From contig JBGALI010000002.1 of NCBI GenBank assembly GCA_044223975.1, positions 1-64,000 of the forward strand: a DNA stretch of 64,000 bases. The letters run 5' to 3'. Source of the DNA: CAZCPB01 sp044223975 (GTDB lineage: Bacteria > Planctomycetota > Phycisphaerae > Phycisphaerales > UBA1924). A program made the translations under genes and the position numbers. How positions within the stretch are numbered: the stretch's first letter is position 1; each line of letters begins with the position of its first letter. Under the pieces are notes generated by a model. That model was not told the DNA's origin. It worked only from the letters and a program-made list of their open reading frames with translations, and searched no databases. Shown here in pieces: positions 16,210 through 26,518 of this stretch.

Positions 16210-17742
16210 TCACTTGTTCGTGACGGCCACGATGTTCAGACGCACGAGCTTGGCGCCGCCGTCCTCGGCGAACACTGAAATCCCCTCGCTGCCTGGCGCC
16301 GGGAACACCTGGCTGGTGATCGCGGCGAGGCCCTCGTTGCCGAAGGCTTCGACACTGCTGCTGTCCACCACGATGGTCAGCTTCACGCGCCCGTCCGGCG
16401 CGGGCGACAGCGGTGCCGCGTGGATTCCGGCGAACTGAGGGTGAATGTCGGCCTGCCCGGCGTGGCGCCGGTCGATGTACATCTCGCGGCGGCCCACGTC
16501 GTAGCCGACCGCCGTGAACTCCTCGCCGTGTTCGCGGACGCGGATGCCGAATCGCGCCGCGGTGCCGGGTTCAAAGGTCGCTTCGATGAGGGCTACCTCG
16601 CCGGTGGCGCCCGTGGGCGTGACGCCGGCGCTGATGTCTTGATTCTCGATCAGGGTCTGCGTGGCGTCGCGGGCCGTGAGGAACTCGGCGATGCCTTCGA
16701 TCGGCATCTGGGCCATCCGGATGCCGTCGGGGGTGCGGATGAGCTTGAACTCGCGCGGCAGGGTCATCGAGCCGCGCCAGGGCGCGGTGGGAATCTGGCC
16801 CGCGTAGTGGGTGTTGACCATCCACGCGAGTCCCAGGCGCCGACCGCCGGGCGCATCCTGGAAGGACTGAAAGGCGTAGAAGTCTTTGCCGCGGTCGAGC
16901 CACAGCACCTGGTCCGCCCGGTTCTCGTTGGTGAAGGTGCTGCCGTCGAAGCGTCCGACGAAGTACTGGCACCCCGATCCGCCCGCGGGGCCGTTGCCGC
17001 CGACGTTGATCACGAGCACCCACCGGGCGTCCTGGGGGTTGCCGTCGACGGGCATTTCGAACAGGTCGGGGCACTCCCAGTTGGGGACATCGCGGCGGCC
17101 CTGGGGTCCGAACTGGCTGACCTTGGTCCAGTTCTTGAGGTCGTGCGACGCGTAGAAGAGGGCCTGCTTCTCGGCGGCGAGGGACACGACCATGATCCAG
17201 CGGGCGGTCGGCGCGTGCCAGAAGACCTTGGGATCGCGGAACTCGGCGGCCCCGAGGTCGAGGACGGGGTTGCCGGGGTACCTGGTCCACGTGCGGCCGC
17301 GGTCGGTGCTGTACGCGAGGTTCTGGTGCTGCAGCCGGCGGACCTCGTCGTGCCCGGTGTAGATGGCGACGAGCGCCGGGTGCGCCTCGGTGCCGAAGCC
17401 GGAGGTGTTGTCGCGGTCGAGGACCGCGGTGCCTGAAAACGCCATGACACCGTCGGATTCCGGGATCGCGACCGGAAGATGCTCCCACTCGAGGAGGTTC
17501 CGGCTGACGGCGTGCCCCCAGCTCATGTGCCCCCACTGGTCACCCTGCGGGTTGTACTGATAGAACAGGTGGTACTCGCCATCGAGCCAGATGAGCCCGT
17601 TGGGATCGTTGATCCAGTTCTTTTCCGGCGTGAAGTGAAGGAGGGGGCGGTCGGGCGGAGCCTGAGCCGCGTGTTCAGCGCCCGGTGCAGGCGTCTGGGT
17701 CGTGAGGCTGAGGGCGGCATTGGCGAACCAGAGTGCGAGCAT
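16210..17742 (-). CDS. Secreted GH32 fructanase (levanase/exo-inulinase type)
   Basis: A glycoside hydrolase family 32 enzyme of 510 residues, expected to cleave beta-fructosyl bonds in levan, inulin or sucrose. The five-blade propeller carries the nucleophile Asp46 in WINDPNG, the transition-state stabiliser Asp170 in EFRDP, and acid/base Glu223 in WECPDL. A C-terminal beta-sandwich includes VDSSSVEAFGNEG, typical of the family. The start at 17742 has AAGGGG upstream; residues 1-27 are a weak, uncharged signal-like segment. No transporter or other sugar gene is nearby, so it is not part of a visible utilisation cluster. Confidence 0.92.
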   Translation of the reverse strand: MLALWFANAALSLTTQTPAPGAEHAAQAPPDRPLLHFTPEKNWINDPNGLIWLDGEYHLFYQYNPQGDQWGHMSWGHAVSRNLLEWEHLPVAIPESDGVMAFSGTAVLDRDNTSGFGTEAHPALVAIYTGHDEVRRLQHQNLAYSTDRGRTWTRYPGNPVLDLGAAEFRDPKVFWHAPTARWIMVVSLAAEKQALFYASHDLKNWTKVSQFGPQGRRDVPNWECPDLFEMPVDGNPQDARWVLVINVGGNGPAGGSGCQYFVGRFDGSTFTNENRADQVLWLDRGKDFYAFQSFQDAPGGRRLGLAWMVNTHYAGQIPTAPWRGSMTLPREFKLIRTPDGIRMAQMPIEGIAEFLTARDATQTLIENQDISAGVTPTGATGEVALIEATFEPGTAARFGIRVREHGEEFTAVGYDVGRREMYIDRRHAGQADIHPQFAGIHAAPLSPAPDGRVKLTIVVDSSSVEAFGNEGLAAITSQVFPAPGSEGISVFAEDGGAKLVRLNIVAVTNK

Positions 17743-17922
17743 GGGACGTTCCCCTTGGCAATCGCCAGCGTACACGGTCGGCGACCGTGGCCCGCGCTTC
17801 GGCCCCTTCCAGAGGATTTCGGGGATCCACGGGAAGAAAAGCGCGGGTGCTTCGCGGTGCGGCCCGGCGCCGGTATTCTGGGCCGGGTCGAACACACGGG
17901 CACCCGGGAGTGAGAGGCCGAC

Positions 17923-19188
17923 ATGAAGCCAAGCCGCGCGATGGAGAATCTCGAGTTTGCGGCGGGTGTCGGGCTGATGCTGTGCAGCCGCGTGGCGCTG
18001 GGGGCGCGGCTGCGCGCGCCGGTGGACGGGTGGAGGCGTGCCGCGGGCTTGGTGCTGCGGGGCGAGCCGGCGACCTTTGTGCTTTCGGCGTTCGGGCTGG
18101 ACTTCTGGTCCGACGTTGGGAGACCGGGCGCAGCGAGCGAGGAGCAATCGCGTGCGCACGCGGCGCGCAGGCTGCGAGATTTTCTGAAGCGTGAGCCCGT
18201 CCTGCATCGCTCGATCGTCAAGGGCGACAGGGAGGACGGGGTCGTGGCGTGCGGCGGGCCGTGCTACACGCTTGCGTTTCACCCTGCCGCGGGGGGCTCG
18301 GACCGGTTCGTGCGCCCGTCCGAGTGGCTTGGTGAGATGCACGGCACACCGGCGGGCGCGGAGCCGCTGCTGAACATCGTGTGCCGCGTCGATCCGGGCG
18401 GGGGCGTGGATGTGTGGGTACGGGCCAATCACGTGGGGATCGACGGCGTGCCCGTGCAGGAGGCGCTGTCGCGCCTCGAGGGTGAATGGGGAGTGGTCCC
18501 GGGCGTGGCGTACCCGTCGGCCGATGATTTCGCGCCGCGCGCGGTGGCGCGGCCGCTCGCCGGGCGCGCAGGGCTGGCGGAGGTTCAGACGTTTCTTGAC
18601 TTTGGGCCGCTGCTGGCGTGGCGGAAGCAGCAGAACGCGAAGTTGCCCGAGCCGCTGACGTTTTCGGCGGCGATGCTGTGGCGCCTGGCGCGATGCCGGA
18701 CTTTGGCGAGCGCCCACATGGGGACCACCGTAGAGGTGCCGGCGATCGGCCCGCTCGAGCGCGGCGTCGGGGTCGTCGTGGTTCGTCCGGAGGATTACGG
18801 GCGCGGATCGGAGGGGTTGGCCCGGTACGCGCGGGATTTCAACCGGCAGATGGAGCTCACGAGGCGGCGCACCAGCCCGCGCTGCAAACTGCTCGACGCA
18901 GCGGCGCTGATCCCCGCGGGGCCGGCGCGGGCCCTGCTGCGGCGCGGCCTCGAACGGACGGGCGACGCGTTCGGGAGCCTGGGGCTGACGGTGTTGAAGG
19001 ACGCGAGGGTCTTCGGCGCGCCGCTGGGGGACTACGGACACCCCGACGGGTTCATCGCCATCGGCAGCCTGTCGCTCCCCGCACGCGGCGGCGGCCAGGT
19101 GGGGTGCGCAACCGTGAAGGGGCCGGCGGCGCGCATCGCCGACTACCCGGCGATTCTCCGCGAGGCCATTGAGCGCAAAGACGCGTGA
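17923..19188 (+). CDS. Lone HXXXDG acyltransferase (condensation/CAT superfamily)
   Basis: A 421-residue protein with HVGIDG at 170-175, the HXXXDG active-site signature shared by chloramphenicol acetyltransferase, dihydrolipoyl acyltransferases, wax-ester synthases and NRPS condensation domains. It lacks a lipoyl domain or carrier-protein domain and no NRPS or PKS gene lies nearby. A C-terminal IGSLSLPARG segment may mark the second conserved region. It is divergent from the GH32 gene across 180 bases. Acyl donor and acceptor are unknown; transfer to a lipid or pigment alcohol is one possibility. Confidence 0.65.
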   Translation: MKPSRAMENLEFAAGVGLMLCSRVALGARLRAPVDGWRRAAGLVLRGEPATFVLSAFGLDFWSDVGRPGAASEEQSRAHAARRLRDFLKREPVLHRSIVKGDREDGVVACGGPCYTLAFHPAAGGSDRFVRPSEWLGEMHGTPAGAEPLLNIVCRVDPGGGVDVWVRANHVGIDGVPVQEALSRLEGEWGVVPGVAYPSADDFAPRAVARPLAGRAGLAEVQTFLDFGPLLAWRKQQNAKLPEPLTFSAAMLWRLARCRTLASAHMGTTVEVPAIGPLERGVGVVVVRPEDYGRGSEGLARYARDFNRQMELTRRRTSPRCKLLDAAALIPAGPARALLRRGLERTGDAFGSLGLTVLKDARVFGAPLGDYGHPDGFIAIGSLSLPARGGGQVGCATVKGPAARIADYPAILREAIERKDA

Positions 19189-19554
19189 TCGATGAGGCGG
19201 GCCGCAACTGGACCGGGCGGGCCGCGATTGATGACACGCTGACCGGCGGGCGAGCGCTTGGCCAATTGCATTGGGATGCGCGTTGAACTTCGCGCCCAAA
19301 TAACTCCCCCTGCACGAGGAAAGAAGACCGGGGGCGGGTTACCAGCGCGCAGGCTGGGACGGCGCTGCGTGCAACCCTGCGCTCGATGCATGATCGGTCC
19401 GCCCCATGAGTTCACGGAGCGCGGGGCGCTTGGCGATAGAGCTCGCACGCGCCGTTGAGAATGTTCAACGCTTTGTGCGCGGACAAGAACCCACCCCCCT
19501 GACCCCCCTCCCTCTGGGAGGGGGGAACGCGTACCGATTCAGCAGTGATTGGTG
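19189..19554. other. Convergent intergenic region
   Basis: About 366 bases between the acyltransferase and the M60 peptidase genes, which converge. It contains hairpin repeat copy 3 near the peptidase stop. Apart from that I see nothing: frames are short and low-complexity, and no RNA gene is recognisable. Confidence 0.6.
19488..19527 (+). repeat. Intergenic C-rich hairpin repeat, copy 3
   Basis: AACCCACCCCCCTGA leads into perfect 10-bp arms CCCCCCTCCC (19503-19512) and GGGAGGGGGG (19516-19525) with a TCT loop. It lies 28 bases beyond the stop of the minus-strand M60 gene and 300 bases past the acyltransferase stop, and matches copy 2 almost throughout. Confidence 0.85.
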
Positions 19555-21810
19555 TCAGTCCTTCCGCATCTCGTCGGGCATCCACGCGGGGAGCTGATTG
19601 ATCGAGTCGCGGGCTTCCTGGCCGATGGGCACTCCCCAGGCCTCGAAGAACGGGCCCAGGTTCCGGCCTGTGGCGCGGCTCATGCGGACCATCCACTGGT
19701 CGCGCTTCTGCTCTTCGCTCCTCGGGCGCTCGGCGCGAGGAAGTGCCGCGTACTCGGCGAAAACCTTGCGGTAGATGTCCCACCCGAACGCCAGGCGCAG
19801 CTGGGCGTACATCTGCAGCGCCAGGAAGGGATCGCTCTGCCATTTCTGAAACCGGGCACCCTCGGCGAAGTACTTGGCGCGGGCGCGGGCCGCGTCGTCG
19901 CCAAAGACTTTCTGACGCGACGCGTCTTCCACGTTGCAGACATTCTCCAGCACGTAGAGGGTGAAGATGTTGCAGGTCACCTCGCCCGTGCCGTCGAAAG
20001 TCCACATGCCGTCCTGGTGGTTGTGGCCCATCTCGTGATACGGGCCCCAGCCCGAATCGACGAGGCCCTTCTTGTCGGTCATGAAGGTCGCGGCATCGAG
20101 GTGGGTCATGATCGGGTAGCCCGAGTGCATGTACCCGGCGGAGATCTGGACATCGGCAACGTACCGCTGGGGGCAGGGGCGTTGCGCGGGGATCCCGGCC
20201 AGCTCGGCGTCGGCGTCGAGGACGCGGGCCCAGTGCTCCATGATGGCGGTGGGGTCGTCGATCTTGCGGGCGACTTCGCTGGGGATGGAGAGGATGACGC
20301 GGTCGCAGGCGAGTTCGGCCCACGGGCCGGGAAGGTCGCGTATGTGGGCGGTCCACTCTGCGTTGGTGGTATGGCCCAGGACAAAGAGCGGGGCCTCGAC
20401 CGCGCCGGCGATGGTGATCGCGAGCGTGCGCGGCTTGGATTTCTCGGGCACTTCGATGTAGATCGGGCCGCCGAAGGCGCTGGCGACCTGCACCTGCGCG
20501 GCGTCGATCGGCCATGACGCGGTGATGCGGGGCACGCGGCGCCACTGGTCGAGGTGCCAGAGTTCGTCGGCGTGGCACCCGATGCGCACGCGGAGGCCGG
20601 CGGCTGGCGCGTCTTTGTCGCTGGCGGGAAGAGAAACCGTGATGACGCTCCCGGGGGGCGCGTAGAGGCCGGTTGAGTGCCACCTGGGGATGGTGGTGTC
20701 GACGGCGATGCTGCGAGACACGGTTGGCGCCGCGGCGGGCACGGCGCCTGGGAAAGCGCTTGCCGCGGGGTGCGGCTTCACGTCGGCGGGCGTGCGCGAC
20801 TCGATGTCCGAGAGTTGCAGGGCCAGGAGCACGCGTTCGAGGGCCTGCGATTCCTTCAGCGGCTTGTCGGGCGCGGGGGCGAGGTCGCTTGAGTGGGCTG
20901 TCAGCATCGATTCAAGACGGGGGCGGATGAGGCGGTCATTCAAGGGGAGCGCCGCGACGGCGTTGGTGGCGGTGGCGCCGGCCTGCTTGACGATCGGGTC
21001 GGCGGCTTTGCGCTTGCCCTCCCCCACTTCGGCGAGGATGTCGAGGGCGCGGCCGGCGTGGAACTCGTCACCGGGGACGGCGCCCGCCTCGAATGCGCCG
21101 TGCTTGTTGGGCTCGGCGTACCCGTCGGTGAGGGCGACCCCGGCGAGGGTCAGGATGCGGTTGAGCGGGAGTTCCGGCACGGGCTTGTGGTGGACTTGGG
21201 CCCAGCCCCACGGGCACGAGAAGCAGATGAAGCCGCCGCCGGCGCGGACGAATGCGGTGATCGCTTCGACCTCGCGGGCGGAGAGATCAGACTTTCCGCA
21301 GAGGAGCACGCTCGCGTCCTTGAGCTGTTCGGCTATCGCGTCGCCGCCGTCGATCTTTGCCGCGGTCAGGCCCTGGGCCGTGAGGTACGGGGCGAGGTCG
21401 GAATCGAGGAGTGCGACGCGGACCGGCGCGGCGTTGTCAGCGCCGGAGGCCCAGCGGCAGGAATTCACGAGCAATCGGCCGGTCGAGAGCTTCGCTGCCG
21501 CGGCGGCGGTGGCGTAGCTGTGGGCCCAGGCCATCACGCGTCCGCGGTCGAGCGTTCCGGCGGCAACGATCGGGACTTTCTTCTTGCCTTCCTTGCCCAG
21601 CACCAGCGCAAAGCCGCCGTCGCCCCAGACCGCGACCTGCCCCACGGTGCCGACGGGCGGGATGGCCTCGACGCCCTGGAGAACGGCCGCGGCGTCGGTA
21701 CCGGGCGCGGCGGCGGGTTGTGCGCCGGGAACACCCGCGACGGGGCCTGCGATGGCGAACGATGCCGCGGCGATGAAGATCGACGCGCTCAGGCGGATGA
21801 GGTTTGGCAT
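19555..21810 (-). CDS. Secreted M60-like (enhancin/mucinase-type) metallopeptidase
   Basis: 751 residues with a signal peptide (about 1-25). The first 340 residues contain a type-1 glutamine-amidotransferase-like stretch (LLCGKSDLSAREVEAITAFV, FICFSCPWGWAQ). The C-terminal half is a peptidase M60 module: a beta-sandwich (TGLYAPPGSVITVSLP) followed by the gluzincin motif HEMGHNHQ, with the zinc helix starting at His592, and FDGTGEVTCNIFTLYVLENV supplying the third ligand. M60 enzymes cut mucin-like glycoproteins. Its natural substrate in this organism is unknown. Confidence 0.85.
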   Translation of the reverse strand: MPNLIRLSASIFIAAASFAIAGPVAGVPGAQPAAAPGTDAAAVLQGVEAIPPVGTVGQVAVWGDGGFALVLGKEGKKKVPIVAAGTLDRGRVMAWAHSYATAAAAAKLSTGRLLVNSCRWASGADNAAPVRVALLDSDLAPYLTAQGLTAAKIDGGDAIAEQLKDASVLLCGKSDLSAREVEAITAFVRAGGGFICFSCPWGWAQVHHKPVPELPLNRILTLAGVALTDGYAEPNKHGAFEAGAVPGDEFHAGRALDILAEVGEGKRKAADPIVKQAGATATNAVAALPLNDRLIRPRLESMLTAHSSDLAPAPDKPLKESQALERVLLALQLSDIESRTPADVKPHPAASAFPGAVPAAAPTVSRSIAVDTTIPRWHSTGLYAPPGSVITVSLPASDKDAPAAGLRVRIGCHADELWHLDQWRRVPRITASWPIDAAQVQVASAFGGPIYIEVPEKSKPRTLAITIAGAVEAPLFVLGHTTNAEWTAHIRDLPGPWAELACDRVILSIPSEVARKIDDPTAIMEHWARVLDADAELAGIPAQRPCPQRYVADVQISAGYMHSGYPIMTHLDAATFMTDKKGLVDSGWGPYHEMGHNHQDGMWTFDGTGEVTCNIFTLYVLENVCNVEDASRQKVFGDDAARARAKYFAEGARFQKWQSDPFLALQMYAQLRLAFGWDIYRKVFAEYAALPRAERPRSEEQKRDQWMVRMSRATGRNLGPFFEAWGVPIGQEARDSINQLPAWMPDEMRKD

Positions 21811-21920
21811 GGCGTTTCGATCATACCGGTCGGGGGACGGGCGGCGGGCACGTTCGGGCCGGGAGTCGAACTACCCTCGCGGGCGGTCCGGCGCATGGAG
21901 CCCGGCCGCAGAGGGTTCCC

Positions 21921-23624
<1,704 letters not shown>

Positions 23625-23845
23625 CGCCGTCCCGCGCGGGGTGCACGCTCCTAAACCGCGGGGCCCGGGAAACCCCGGCTCTGGCACCCGCGCCATGGGA
23701 GCTCGATCGTTCCGTGGGAACCCGGTCCTGCCGCGCGGCCTCTACTCTGATGAACACCGCGCGTCCGAGCGCGGAGCGGGCGTGCGCCCTGGCGCATCCG
23801 ATGGCTCGCTCCGCCGCCCGGACCGTCGTTCGCGAGGGCCCACGC

Positions 23846-24202
23846 ATGATCCCGAACCCAGAACATTTCTTTGAGTCCTGGCCCGCGACCAACGGCGCGA
23901 TGAAGGCTCGCGCTCCTGAGATCGGGAAGGCGTTCGGGCCCTTCTTCCAGGCGCTCATGAAGGAGGGCGCGCTCTCGACCAAGCAGAAGGAGCTGATCGC
24001 GCTGGGCATCGGCGTCGCGGTGCGCTGCGAGCCGTGCATCTACCTGCACGTCGAAAAATCGCTCCACGCCGGCGCGACCCCGGCGGAGATCATGGAGACC
24101 GCGGGCGTCGCGGTCATGATGGGCGGGGGGCCGGTCTCGACCTACGCGCCCGTGGTTGCCGCGGCTCTCGACCACTTCGAGAAGAAGGCCGCCGCCGTCT
24201 GA
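23846..24202 (+). CDS. AhpD-like carboxymuconolactone decarboxylase family protein
   Basis: A 118-residue helical protein with the AhpD-type redox motif C61-E-P-C64 and His68 (CEPCIYLH). Such proteins are peroxidase partners or general antioxidant proteins; the decarboxylase branch lacks the CxxC, so the redox role is more likely. Start taken at 23846 (MIPNPEHFFES); an upstream frame adds an unconserved Ala/Arg-rich leader. Converges with the lipoprotein gene after 42 bases. Confidence 0.88.
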   Translation: MIPNPEHFFESWPATNGAMKARAPEIGKAFGPFFQALMKEGALSTKQKELIALGIGVAVRCEPCIYLHVEKSLHAGATPAEIMETAGVAVMMGGGPVSTYAPVVAAALDHFEKKAAAV

Positions 24203-24244
24203 CGCGCCCCGGCCGCGTTCGGTCGCGCCACCCGCCGCGCGTCC

Positions 24245-24694
24245 CTACTTGGACTGCGAGGGCGTCTCCTTGGGGTCGACGAGGTACGAATTGAACGGGC
24301 TCCACGAGGTCGGGACGTCGTTGAGGACCTTGACGCGCCCGTCCGCGTCGACCCCCAGCCGGAGCTCGGTGGTGCCGTTGATCTTCAGGAGCACGGTCTG
24401 GTCGATCGTTCCCGGGGGCGACGTGGCGATACTCACCATCTCGTAGGGGTAATAGTTGTTGTTGTCGAGGTTGCTGGTGAGGACGCACGCGGTCTCCGAC
24501 GGCCGGAGCGTCAGGGGCCGGTCCCAATCCCAGCCGTAGCTAGTGCCGAACGACGTGTGGTACCGGCGGCCCATCCGGTATTCGATCATGCGGTCGCTCT
24601 CGTTGGTGAGCGTGACGGATGACGCCGAGCACGCGCCCAATGCCGCGGCGGCGAGAACGCAGGGGATCGCCGCCAGGCCTGATCGTCGTTTCAT
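24245..24694 (-). CDS. Small predicted lipoprotein, function unknown
   Basis: A 149-residue protein with a basic n-region (MKRRSG), a hydrophobic core and a lipobox LGAC, so it should be lipid-anchored. The mature part is a small beta-rich domain (VTLTNESDRMIEYRMGRRYH, LRPSETACVLTSNLDNNN) that may be an Ig-like or immunoglobulin-type fold. AGAGGA precedes the ATG at 24694. I recognise no family. Confidence 0.7.
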   Translation of the reverse strand: MKRRSGLAAIPCVLAAAALGACSASSVTLTNESDRMIEYRMGRRYHTSFGTSYGWDWDRPLTLRPSETACVLTSNLDNNNYYPYEMVSIATSPPGTIDQTVLLKINGTTELRLGVDADGRVKVLNDVPTSWSPFNSYLVDPKETPSQSK

Positions 24695-24870
24695 GAGCGA
24701 GAGTTCCTCTGCGCCAGGCCTGCCGCGTCGCGCGCCGGCCGGGGTGGCGACGGCGCCGCGGCTGCGGCGGGCGCATTCTATCTCCGCGCCTCGCGCCCGC
24801 TTACGGCGACGGCGCGTCGAAAGGCGGGGACGCCCGCGGGCTGTGCCCGGAGCATCCGCGGGCGCACGGG

Positions 24871-25329
24871 CTATCGGGCGGCTTTCGGGGGCGTGCGTTT
24901 GGCGCTCACCGTCGGGAACGTGCACTTGCCGCCCGACTGAGGTTCGACCATCTCCTGGATGGTCGAAGACGCGAGCGCCTTCTCGACCGTGGCGATCGCG
25001 TTGTCCAGCTTGCGGTGCAGCCTGCACAGATTCGTGCCGTGGGATGGGATGCCCAGGGGGCACGTGACGATGCGTTGGATCGGATCGGCGGCGTTGACGA
25101 CGTCGAGCACGGTCAGCTTTTCGGGATCCCTGGCGAGTTCAAAGCCGCCGCTGGGGCCGCGGCGCGAGAGGATGATGCCGGCTTCCACCAGGTCCTTGAG
25201 AATCTTGGAGATGTACCCCGGCGGGACCTTGGTGGCCTCGGCGATGACCTGCGAGCTGGACAGCCCCTCCCGATGGGTCGCCAGGTACACGACGGCCCTG
25301 AGGGCGTACTCGGCGGTGCTCGAGAACAT
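24871..25329 (-). CDS. Rrf2-family transcriptional regulator with altered Fe-S ligand set
   Basis: 152 residues with the Rrf2 winged helix (MFSSTAEYALRAVVYLA, VPPGYISKILKDL, GGFELAR). The cluster-binding loop aligns with IscR as Cys90-x5-Ser96-x5-Cys102-x2-His105, so the middle of the three IscR cysteines is Ser (with His97 beside it). The protein may bind a cluster with different ligands or sense something else. It is divergent from the ChaN-like gene (176 bases apart) and lies upstream, on the same strand, of the lipoprotein. AAGGA precedes the ATG. Confidence 0.9.
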   Translation of the reverse strand: MFSSTAEYALRAVVYLATHREGLSSSQVIAEATKVPPGYISKILKDLVEAGIILSRRGPSGGFELARDPEKLTVLDVVNAADPIQRIVTCPLGIPSHGTNLCRLHRKLDNAIATVEKALASSTIQEMVEPQSGGKCTFPTVSAKRTPPKAAR

Positions 25330-25505
25330 GGGGTCCTTGTGCTGGAGCTACAGAGATTCAGGTCCGGATATAGTTTATGCGAACCGGCGCGTCCCGCCCA
25401 CCGGCACAACCCCCGGCGCGACAAGCTCCGAGGGCCCCGCGGCCGCGGGGCGCACGGGCAAAACCATTCCCCGGGCCCGGCCCTGATCCGCGGTATCCTG
25501 CGGGG

Positions 25506-26504
25506 ATGACGCGGACGCTCCACACCGTGCGGTCCATTCTTCTCCCCGGGCTGCTCGCCGCCGGCCTCTGGGGCTGCTCCACGACACCGGATCACGGGCA
25601 CCACGGCGCGGACAACGCGGTCGTCAACGTCCGCGCGATCCCGGTCTACCGCGGCTCGGACGGTGCGATCGCCGGCTGGGAGCAGCTCGTCGCCGACGCG
25701 CGGGCGGCCGACGTCGTGATTGTCGGCGAGAACCACGGCCACCCCGTCGGGCTTCCCTGGGCCGCGGCCCTTTGGGAGGATGTGTCGGCGCCGAAGAGCG
25801 ACGGCACGTCCAGCGCGGCGCTGAGCCTGGAGTTCTTCGAGCGCCAGGACCAGTCGCGCCTGGATGACTACCTCAAGGGAGTCACCGACGAGCAGGCGTT
25901 CCTCAAGCGCACGGACCGCAAGGACGCGAACTACCCCGCGGCGCACCGCGCCATGGTCGAGCGCGCCAAGGCCCTGGGCCGACCGGTGGTTGCGTCCAAC
26001 GCGCCGTGGGAGATCGTCCGCTACCTGCGCGGCAAGGACTACGACGCGCTCCTGGTGCTCACGCCCGAGCAGACGCGCCTGTTCCGCGTGCCGTCCTCTC
26101 CGCCCGAGGGCCGCTACCGGGCGGACTACGACGCCGTCATGAAGGACGTCATCGGCATGTCGCACGGGGCGCCCAAGGGCATCGCCCCCGCGGCGACGAT
26201 GACCGAGGCGCAGAAGCAGGCCGCGCTGGACGCGAGCTTCCGCACGCAGCAGCTCTGGGACTGGACGATGGCCGAGAGCGTGACGCGGGCGGTCGATGCG
26301 GGGAGCCACCCGGTGCTGCAGGTGATCGGCCGCTTCCACAGCGACTTCGTCGGCGGCATGCCGCAGGCGGTCGCCAAGCTCCGGCCGGGGACCAAGGTCG
26401 TCGTGATCAGCGTCGTGGACGCGTGCAGCGCCGCGCTGCGCGAGGAAGACCGCGGGCGCGGCGACTACGTGGTGTACGTCGGCCCGTCCCCCGAGGATCA
26501 GTGA
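25506..26504 (+). CDS. ChaN-family lipoprotein (haem/iron-associated)
   Basis: 332 residues with a lipobox at LWGC (Cys24) after a hydrophobic signal. The body matches the ChaN domain: VVIVGENHGHP near the start, LSLEFFERQDQ, and IGRFHSDFVGGMP near the end. ChaN proteins are haem-binding, iron-linked lipoproteins related to the TIKI/EreA-like fold. A His-rich stretch (DHGHHGADN) follows the lipid anchor. Divergent arrangement with an Rrf2 regulator suggests iron or redox control, which is inference. Confidence 0.83.
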   Translation: MTRTLHTVRSILLPGLLAAGLWGCSTTPDHGHHGADNAVVNVRAIPVYRGSDGAIAGWEQLVADARAADVVIVGENHGHPVGLPWAAALWEDVSAPKSDGTSSAALSLEFFERQDQSRLDDYLKGVTDEQAFLKRTDRKDANYPAAHRAMVERAKALGRPVVASNAPWEIVRYLRGKDYDALLVLTPEQTRLFRVPSSPPEGRYRADYDAVMKDVIGMSHGAPKGIAPAATMTEAQKQAALDASFRTQQLWDWTMAESVTRAVDAGSHPVLQVIGRFHSDFVGGMPQAVAKLRPGTKVVVISVVDACSAALREEDRGRGDYVVYVGPSPEDQ

Positions 26505-26518
26505 CCCGGCTCGGCCGA

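Noticed and set aside
17923..19188. NRPS condensation domain as part of a biosynthetic cluster
   Set aside because: Only the HXXXDG motif supports it; no adenylation, carrier or thioesterase domain is encoded within the window.
17743..19299. N-terminal extension of the GH32 frame by about 500 codons
   Set aside because: The extension is antisense to the acyltransferase gene and Arg/Pro/His-rich; the ATG at 17742 has a good ribosome-binding site and normal family length.
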